Assembly: GCA_016714765.1 (NCBI GenBank) | Contig: JADKCF010000033.1 | Span: forward strand, 1-22,416 | Source of the DNA: Saprospiraceae bacterium | Lineage (GTDB): Bacteria; Bacteroidota; Bacteroidia; Chitinophagales; Saprospiraceae | Reading direction: 5' to 3' | DNA: 22,416 bases | Shown: piece after piece, positions 15,932 to 22,416 of the stretch | Position numbering within the stretch: the first letter of the stretch is position 1 | How the letters are laid out: each line of letters starts with the position of its first letter | Translations under genes and position numbers: made by a program | The notes under the pieces: generated by a model | Database searches by the model: none | Seen by the model: the letters and a program-made list of their open reading frames with translations, nothing else | Told to the model about the DNA's origin: nothing

Positions 15932-18900
15932 ATGATATTTCGCCCCTTATATTTCATATTTTTTACCCGTAGCGTCACCCTGCTGTGTTTATTGGTCAGC
16001 AGTGCCATCTTTGGTCAGTTAAAATATGAGACGCTCTCCACCGCTCAGGGGCTATCTCAAGGCTATATCTGGGACATTATACAATGCAAAGATGGTTTCC
16101 TTTGGATGACTACCAAAGCAGGGCTCAATCGCTATGACGGTTACTCATTCAAAGTATATAGCCACGACGCCTTTGACCCATATTCTATCTCGAGCAACAA
16201 TACCTTATATCTTTTTGAAGATAGTAAAGGTCGCATTTGGGTCGGCAGTGATCATGGACTCAATATTTTCGACAAAAAAACTGAAAGATTTTACAGGCTG
16301 TATCACGATGCTAAAAATCCAAATAGCCTTAGCGGCAATGTAGCAGATGAACAAATCACAGAACTCTCTGACGGTCGTTTTTTAATCAATACGTCTAATG
16401 TAGCCTTTAATATAGTCACCCTTTTAGATGATTTCTTCGAGAATGAAAGTGGTTTAAAAATTGAACACATCAATAAACCCAAAAACTCCTTTAACGTTGG
16501 TAATTATTACAATGAAGTAACGTACACGGATTCAAAAAATATTACATGGTACAAATGTGATCATAACCTATACAGATTTAATGAGAAAACTGACCAATTC
16601 GAATGGCAAAAAGTGGACAATTTGTCGGGTAACCAAATTATAAAAAATGATGATGGGACCGTATGGTTTGGTGATGAATATATAAGTTTGTTTGACGGCA
16701 TCAATGTTTACCCAACATTCACTAAACCTATGTTTAACGGTCATACAGGATATATTTTAAAGGAAGACAATGGAAGGTTGTGGCGGTCTAATAACAATCT
16801 TGGTTTCCTTGAAATTTTTGATATCTCTGCGTGGCAAAAAGGCAAACCACTCGACCCTGAGACGCATATCATTGCCAGCGATCAAGATGTTTATTGCAAC
16901 AAAATATTTAAAGACAGAACCGGCTTGGTCTGGTTAGGTCTCAATGGCTTTGGCGTGCGGAAATATTCGTTTGAATCCGAAAAATTCAACCACATCGCTT
17001 CAAATAAAAGTATCAGAAAAATCATTGCAGATCCCCAAAACAACCTTCATATATATGCATGGTACGGACATTTTAAAATCGATACGAAAGGTAATTTGGC
17101 AGACAATATCTGGGAGTTAAAACCGGGACTTTCACTAGATTATTTTATAGCCAAAACTGGGGATCTATGGTTGACGGAAAGAACTGATGTCAATTCAAAA
17201 ACTATTACTTCATTACAACAAATAAACCCTACCACAAAACTAAGTAAAATCTACAAATTTAATCTCAAAGGTAATTACGACTATCCCCAACATATTATGG
17301 AAGATCAGAGTGGTTGGTTGTGGTTTGGGGGATTAAATGGATATTATGTAGTATTTGATCCTAAAAGCGGCAATTCCAAAGAATATTATAATAATAAAAA
17401 TGCTCCCACAACAACACTGTATAATGACCATAATGGTATGGTATGGATGGGGTACTATGGAGGGATTTGCAAAAATTGAAAGTGAAAATATTTTAACTAC
17501 ATCTCCTAAAATCACTTGGTACAGCAATGACCCAAATAATAAATCCTCGCTCAATAGTAATAACGTAAGCACTTTTCTGGATGACCCAATATATCATGAT
17601 TTATTATGGATAGGGACAAAAGGTGGTGGCCTCAATCTCATGGAAAAATCTACTGGCAAGATTAGACATATTACTGTGAATCAAGGCTTGTGTGACAATA
17701 CTGTTTATGGCATTTTGGATGATGAAAAAGGCAATATCTGGGGCAGCACCAATAATGGGCTTTTCTGTATACTGAATAGTGCAAATCGTAAAGGCAATTT
17801 CGAAATCCGACACTTTACCGAAGCCGCAGGTCTTCAAGCTGCGGAGTTCAATACTGATGCCTATGCTAAACTACCAAATGGCCGCCTGGCGTTCGGTGGT
17901 ATCAATGGCCTCAATGTTTTCGATCCCAAGGAGATTTTGATTGATACTATTGTACCTAATTTATTTATAACCAAACTCATTGTGGGTAATCAAGTTATAA
18001 TACCAAACGATGAAAGTAGCATCTTAAGTCAAGCTATTGAATTTACTTCATCTATTACGTTAAAACACTATCAAGATGTATTTACCCTGGAGTTTTCATC
18101 TTTGGATTTCAGATCGCCTGAACAGATAAAATACAGGTATCAATTGGTCGGAATTGACGAAGATTGGTTGGAAATTGGCAAAAGGAGAAGCGTCACTTAT
18201 TCCCACTTGCCAGCTGGTTCTTACACATTCAAAGTACAAGGCAGCAATAGCTTAGGAATATGGAATGATAAAGTCAGAGAATTAACCATCACAATTTTGC
18301 CTCCATTGTATGCATCTTGGTATGCTTATTTATTTTATACGATATTACTTGGCTTAGGTATTCGGGCATATTACAAATACAAACTCGAGCAGAACAAAAT
18401 GGCAACACAACTGCAATTTGAACAAAACGAAAACCATCGGGTCAAAGAACTCGACAAGGTCAAAACGGATCTATACACCAATATCACCCATGAATTTAGG
18501 ACACCTCTCACTGTCATCCTTGGTATGGTGCAACATATAAGGAGATCTGCAACGGATCACTTGGATAGTGGACTAGATATGATCGAACGCAACGGCAACA
18601 ATCTCCTGCGATTGGTCAATGAAATGCTGGATTTATCAAAACTGGAAGCAGGTAAAATGGAATTGAACCTTATCCAAGGAGATGTCATTAATTTTATCAG
18701 ATACATTATAGAATCTTTCCATTCTGTAGCAGAAAGTCAGGATAAAAAAATGCATTATCTCTCCTCCATCGATACGATGTATGTAAAATATGATGAAGAA
18801 AAAATACGCCAGATAGTTTCCAATTTATTGTCCAATGCGCTGAAATTTACATCCAAAAAAGGGGATATTTATCTTTCCATATCACAAAATAACAATAATT

Positions 18901-20042
18901 ACCTATGCATCAAAGTCAAAGATACAGGCAAAGGCATACCAGAAAACCAACTCCATCATATATTTGAAAGATTTTATCAAGCCGATAGCACGCATACACG
19001 TCATGCAGAAGGTACAGGTATAGGGTTAGCATTGACCAAAGAACTGGTACAACTTATGAATGGGGAGATATCTGTTAAAAGTCCACCTATCGGGGCTAAA
19101 ATAGGTTCGGAATTTACTGTCATTTTGCCACTAGAAATCATCACAGATTATGTCGAAGATGAATCAACCCATAAGCCTTTTGTGGTTAAATCAAAGATAG
19201 CCGATAAAGATCCAATAAGGCATATTGATTTCCAAAACCAAACAAGCCAGGATAAAGAACTCATTCTACTTGTAGAAGACAACGCTGATGTGGTGGCATA
19301 CACTGCCAGCTGTCTGCAGGATTACCGGCTGGCAGTGGGTAAAGATGGGCAGGAGGGCTTGGACATAGCACGCGATCTGATACCTGATCTCATCATCACA
19401 GATGTCATGATGCCATTTATGGACGGTTTTGAAATGACACGAAATTTGCGCTTGGATGAGCGCACGAGCCACATACCTATCATCATGCTCACCGCCAAAG
19501 CAGATATGGACTCTAAGCTCGAAGGTATAGAGTATGGTGCAGAAGCTTACCTCGAAAAACCTTTTAATGTGGACGAACTTACATTGCGCGTACGCAAATT
19601 ATTAGACCAAAGGATGATCCTCCAAAAAGCTTACGCCACCAAGATGGGACTCCCATCCATTTCAAAAGAAATAATGGATAAAGAAGAGGAGGCAAATTAT
19701 AATGATGTCGTCATACCAAAACTTGAAAATGAATTTGTGAAAAAAGTGACATTAGAAATTGAGGCTCACCTTTCAGATGAAAGTTTCAGTGTGGAGCAAC
19801 TTGCCAAAAATGTGTTTATGTCTTATTCTCAGGTACAACGAAAACTTAGTGCGCTCATAGGCCTGTCACCTAATCAATTCATACGTTACATTCGCCTTCA
19901 AAAATCTAAAGAGCTCTTGAGTACCACCGATGATACCATCCTGAATATTTCGATAGATTGCGGCTTCAGTGATCCTAGTTACTTTGCTAAGGTATTCAAA
20001 CAGGAGTTTGGAAAGACACCTCAGGAATGGAGGAATAAGTAA
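15932..20042 (+). pseudogene. Hybrid two-component system regulator (Reg_prop, kinase, receiver, AraC), one frameshift
   Basis: Two frames (15932-17452 and 17453-20042) join into about 1369 residues, a normal length for this class, when the GGGG at 17449-17452 is read as GGG; this restores VWMGTMEGFAKI. Order: signal peptide (1-29), a periplasmic double propeller of Reg_prop repeats (GLSQGYIWDI, DGFLWMTTKAGLNRYDG, and others), a Y_Y_Y domain (about 720-787), one membrane segment (about 795-812), HisKA with phospho-acceptor H853 in NITHEFRTPL, HATPase with N964 and DTGKGIPE and GTGIGLAL, a receiver with phospho-acceptor D1157 (ITDVMMPFMDG), T1187 and K1209, and an AraC HTH (about 1270-1369, ending FGKTPQEWRNK). 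Such proteins sense extracellular carbohydrate or related ligands and switch on adjacent genes. No SusCD or glycosidase genes are nearby, so the ligand is open. Known key residues are present. Confidence 0.88.
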
Positions 20043-20182
20043 TGATATTAAAATAGGTGATACTGATTTTAATGTAGTCAATATATTAGTTTCTGTACAA
20101 AACAACCACACGTATTGAAAAATACTACACATCAATAAAATCATTATATTGTGGTTTCATATATCCTTACAAATTGACCTAT

Positions 20183-20617
20183 ATGGATGCTTCATCTGTT
20201 TTTTCTTTTGGTAATACTTTTGTCTTGCTTGGCTGGATACTATTGATCATACTGCCCAAATGGAAATATTCACAAGTGCTGATTTTGCATGGTATTGTTG
20301 TGTTGTTTTCTATCATGTATACTTATTTATTGATCAGGGATATCGGAAGTTTTAACCTCAATAGTTTCAGCACTCTGGCCAATGTAAAGGTACTGTTTCA
20401 AAATGATGATGCTGTAGCAGCAGGTTGGCTGCACTATTTAGCTTTTGACTTGTTTGTCGGTGCTTATATCGTCAGGGAATCGCAAAACCTGGGAATTTCC
20501 AGATGGATATATACTTTGATCCTTCCTTTTGCCTTTATGTTTGGTCCTGTAGGTTATCTTATATTTTTTATTACCAAAACTGTTAAAACTAAATCCATTG
20601 CAGATATTCATCAATGA
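20183..20617 (+). CDS. ABA4-like family membrane protein
   Basis: 144 residues from the ATG at 20183; the frame could also start at a TTG at 20174, but ATG is preferred. Four hydrophobic segments, with GWLHYLAFDLFVGAYIVRES and MFGPVGYLIFF, are diagnostic of the ABA4-like family (DUF4281). This family is named after a plant plastid protein needed for neoxanthin synthesis; bacterial members have no settled role. It ends 19 bases before the next membrane-protein gene on the same strand, so the two probably form an operon. No terminator is seen after the regulator gene upstream. Confidence 0.85.
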   Translation: MDASSVFSFGNTFVLLGWILLIILPKWKYSQVLILHGIVVLFSIMYTYLLIRDIGSFNLNSFSTLANVKVLFQNDDAVAAGWLHYLAFDLFVGAYIVRESQNLGISRWIYTLILPFAFMFGPVGYLIFFITKTVKTKSIADIHQ

Positions 20618-20636
20618 TATTTTCAGCAGGAATAGA

Positions 20637-21389
20637 ATGCTGGCTTATATGGGCGCCGGTTTTTTAATACTTGCTGTTTTGCTCTGTTTATACGCTTTCA
20701 TCAATCCACATCAGGTATTGGGCATCAACTCGATGATAAAACCCATTAAATTTTGTATAAGTACCTGGGCTTATGCCTGGACTATGGCTTATCTGCTTTT
20801 TTATGTCAATAACCAAAAAAAAGTAAAATGGTATTCTATCCTCGCATCATTTGTCATGATATTTGAAAATGGAGTCATCATAGTACAGGCATTTCGGGGC
20901 AAAATTTCTCATTTTAATCAATCAGAGTTGGTAGGTGGTATTCTGTATGCGCTGATGGGTGTTTTGATCGTTTGGCTCACTACGGCAACTTTGGTTATTG
21001 CTGTCCGATTTATCCTTCAAAAGACATATACCATCAGCAGCCCTTTTGCCCTTTCCATCAAAATAGGTTTGATTATGTTCGTCATTTTTAGCTTTTTGGG
21101 TGGCTATATGAGTGCCATCAATACCCACAATATAGGTGGTGAGATAGGTCAGGCCGGATTACCCTTTCTCAACTGGAGTACGCTCTTCGGTGATGTGAGG
21201 GTGGCCCATTTTTTTGGCATCCATTCCTTGCAGATTATTCCACTCTTTGGTTATATCATTTCGGCTCGTATATACGAAGAGTCAAAATCAAAGACATTTA
21301 TTTGGTCGGGTGCCCTTTTGTATTTCGGTTTTGTGTGTTTCACCATGTATCAGGCATTGGAGGGAGCACCGTTTATACGATTGCACTAA
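20637..21389 (+). CDS. Multi-pass membrane protein, unknown function
   Basis: 250 residues from the ATG at 20637. A TTG at 20598 would add 13 residues and overlap the ABA4-like gene, and is less likely. There are seven or eight hydrophobic segments, starting with MLAYMGAGFLILAVLLCLYAF. The conserved-looking part is IGGEIGQAGLPFLNWS followed by GDVRVAHFFGIHSLQIIPL, with His residues inside a membrane segment, which could bind a metal or haem. I know similar hypothetical proteins from several phyla but no function. The N-terminal NPHQVLGINSMIKPIKFCIS recurs in the same group. Likely co-transcribed with the ABA4-like gene. Confidence 0.75.
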   Translation: MLAYMGAGFLILAVLLCLYAFINPHQVLGINSMIKPIKFCISTWAYAWTMAYLLFYVNNQKKVKWYSILASFVMIFENGVIIVQAFRGKISHFNQSELVGGILYALMGVLIVWLTTATLVIAVRFILQKTYTISSPFALSIKIGLIMFVIFSFLGGYMSAINTHNIGGEIGQAGLPFLNWSTLFGDVRVAHFFGIHSLQIIPLFGYIISARIYEESKSKTFIWSGALLYFGFVCFTMYQALEGAPFIRLH

Positions 21390-21636
21390 AAAAAAGAAAT
21401 GGAAGAACTGTCACCACACCATTGCCACGTCCAACACTAGCCATTACGACCCAAGCTCAGGTCATTTATATATCGTCCGGTGAGCCAATGCTTAAGAAGC
21501 AAACTTCGGTATGATACCTGTTAATGGACAAAGTCGGAACTTGAAGGTTTTAATGGTGTGAAAACTTATATAGGTGCATGTTTTAGTTTGTTTGAAGCAC
21601 TTAATATACTGATAAGGTTGGCTTAATATATGGTTT

Positions 21637-21657
21637 ACAAGAATATACTATTCTTGT
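21637..21657. promoter_or_regulatory. Perfect palindrome upstream of the glycosyltransferase gene
   Basis: ACAAGAATA (21637-21645) and TATTCTTGT (21649-21657) are perfect reverse complements around TAC. The site lies 14 bases before the ATG at 21671. That is where a repressor operator or a translation-affecting hairpin would sit. No T-run follows, so it is not a terminator. The 281 bases from 21390 hold no gene that I can see. Confidence 0.5.
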
Positions 21658-21670
21658 AGCAAAATATGTT

Positions 21671-22416
21671 ATGTCATCAAAAATTAAACTTGCATTTTTT
21701 GTCGAAATTTTGGTAGAAGACTTCGATGGAGCTTCCCGAACCATTTTTAATATCGTACGCAGAATTCCTAAAGAAAAGTTTGAAGTACTTTTTATTTGTG
21801 GAGTACCACCTAAGGGTCCTTTTGACTTTCCATATATTGTCATTCCAATAGTAGGGACCCCTTTCAACAAAGATTACACCATGGCTGTCCCTCAGTTTGT
21901 TTTTTTTCAGCTCAGTAGGCAACTCAGGCAGTTTAATCCTGATATTGTCCATATTTCAACTCCTTCTCTTCTGGGCAAATTTGCTTTAAAATTTGCTAAA
22001 AACAGAAACATCCCGGTGACCACTATATACCATACACATTTTATCTCTTATATTGATTACTACCTTGAAAAAACGCCTTTCCTGGTTACTCCTGTCAAGA
22101 AGTGGATTGCCAAAGACCAGAAGGGTTTTTATGAAAAATGTGATATCGCCTATATTCCTACCAAAAACATGGTCAATGATTTGTCACAAATGGGTATTTC
22201 GTCAAAAAACTTCAAAATATGGCCTCGTGGACTTGAATCAGGTCGTTTTACTCCAGAGAAAAAGAATAAAGCAAAAATTAGAAAACTGACTGGAAATGAT
22301 AATTCCAATATTATTTTTGCTAGCCGCTTAGTGTGGGAAAAAAATCTCAAGACCCTAGTCAAAATATATGAAAATGCGAAAAGGCAAAAGCTTCCTTTAA
22401 ATTTCATTATTGCCGA
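21671..22416 (+). CDS. Glycosyltransferase family 4 protein, partial (runs off the window)
   Basis: The frame from ATG 21671 is open to the last base (248 residues seen, no stop). IKLAFFVEI with DGASRTIFNIVRRIP is the N-terminal Rossmann start. VHISTPSLLGKFALKFAKN (around residues 95-115), TTIYHTHFISYIDYY, PTKNMVNDLSQMG, IWPRGLESGRFTPEKK and FASRLVWEKNLKTL match GT4 enzymes of the MgtA/SqdX mannosyl- or sulfoquinovosyl-transferase kind. These move a sugar from a nucleotide donor to a lipid or sugar acceptor at the inner membrane face. The C-terminal donor-binding EX7E motif lies beyond the window. Donor and acceptor cannot be told. Confidence 0.85.
   Translation, partial: MSSKIKLAFFVEILVEDFDGASRTIFNIVRRIPKEKFEVLFICGVPPKGPFDFPYIVIPIVGTPFNKDYTMAVPQFVFFQLSRQLRQFNPDIVHISTPSLLGKFALKFAKNRNIPVTTIYHTHFISYIDYYLEKTPFLVTPVKKWIAKDQKGFYEKCDIAYIPTKNMVNDLSQMGISSKNFKIWPRGLESGRFTPEKKNKAKIRKLTGNDNSNIIFASRLVWEKNLKTLVKIYENAKRQKLPLNFIIA

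Overview
The window looks like a chromosomal stretch of a Bacteroidota bacterium, probably a Saprospiria/Chitinophagia-type organism (lineage is inference). The signs are AT-rich DNA, a C-terminal type IX secretion (T9SS) sorting domain, a hybrid two-component regulator with a Reg_prop beta-propeller, Asp-box propeller proteins, WG repeats, a TIGR03643/DUF2805 protein and several TAnnTTTG-type -7 boxes. No rRNA, complete tRNA, CRISPR array, transposase or integrase is visible.

Layout. (1) 1-647: secreted endonuclease I family gene, cut by an in-frame TAA although its conserved C-terminal part continues beyond the stop. (2) About 660-3000: a plasmid-like replication module on the minus strand, made of a HTH_17 protein, a winged-helix initiator-like protein and a DnaC-like AAA+ helicase loader ending in a strong terminator. 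Behind it lies an origin-like region with a DnaA box, about 21-bp-spaced iterons, a perfect 15-bp inverted iteron pair and an AT-rich stretch with AAGACTAT repeats. (3) About 3000-4030: gene-free DNA with a GC-rich patch, a tRNA T-arm-like fragment beside three 10-bp repeats, and nested hairpins/terminators. (4) 4031-5994: a two-gene minus-strand cassette, an HNH nuclease overlapping a methyltransferase-HIT fusion protein. This is the best candidate for a little-described, possibly defensive, system. (5) 6167-11808: two large secreted beta-propeller genes; the first ends in a T9SS sorting domain and carries two frameshifts. (6) 12012-14671: a small TIGR03643 gene and a large WG-repeat-like secreted protein. 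(7) 14891-20042: a secreted protein with two similar halves, divergent from a ~1369-residue hybrid two-component regulator. Four ~21-bp-spaced direct repeats between them look like the regulator's operator. (8) 20183-21389: an ABA4-like membrane protein and a second multi-pass membrane protein. (9) 21671-end: a GT4 glycosyltransferase running off the window.

Four genes carry disruptions: four single-base length changes in short homopolymers, and one nonsense codon. In each case the second reading frame restores a recognisable protein. This may reflect assembly errors or real decay, and the sequence alone cannot decide. The replication module, the HNH/MTase-HIT cassette and the att-like fragment together suggest that about 650-6000 is an accessory island.
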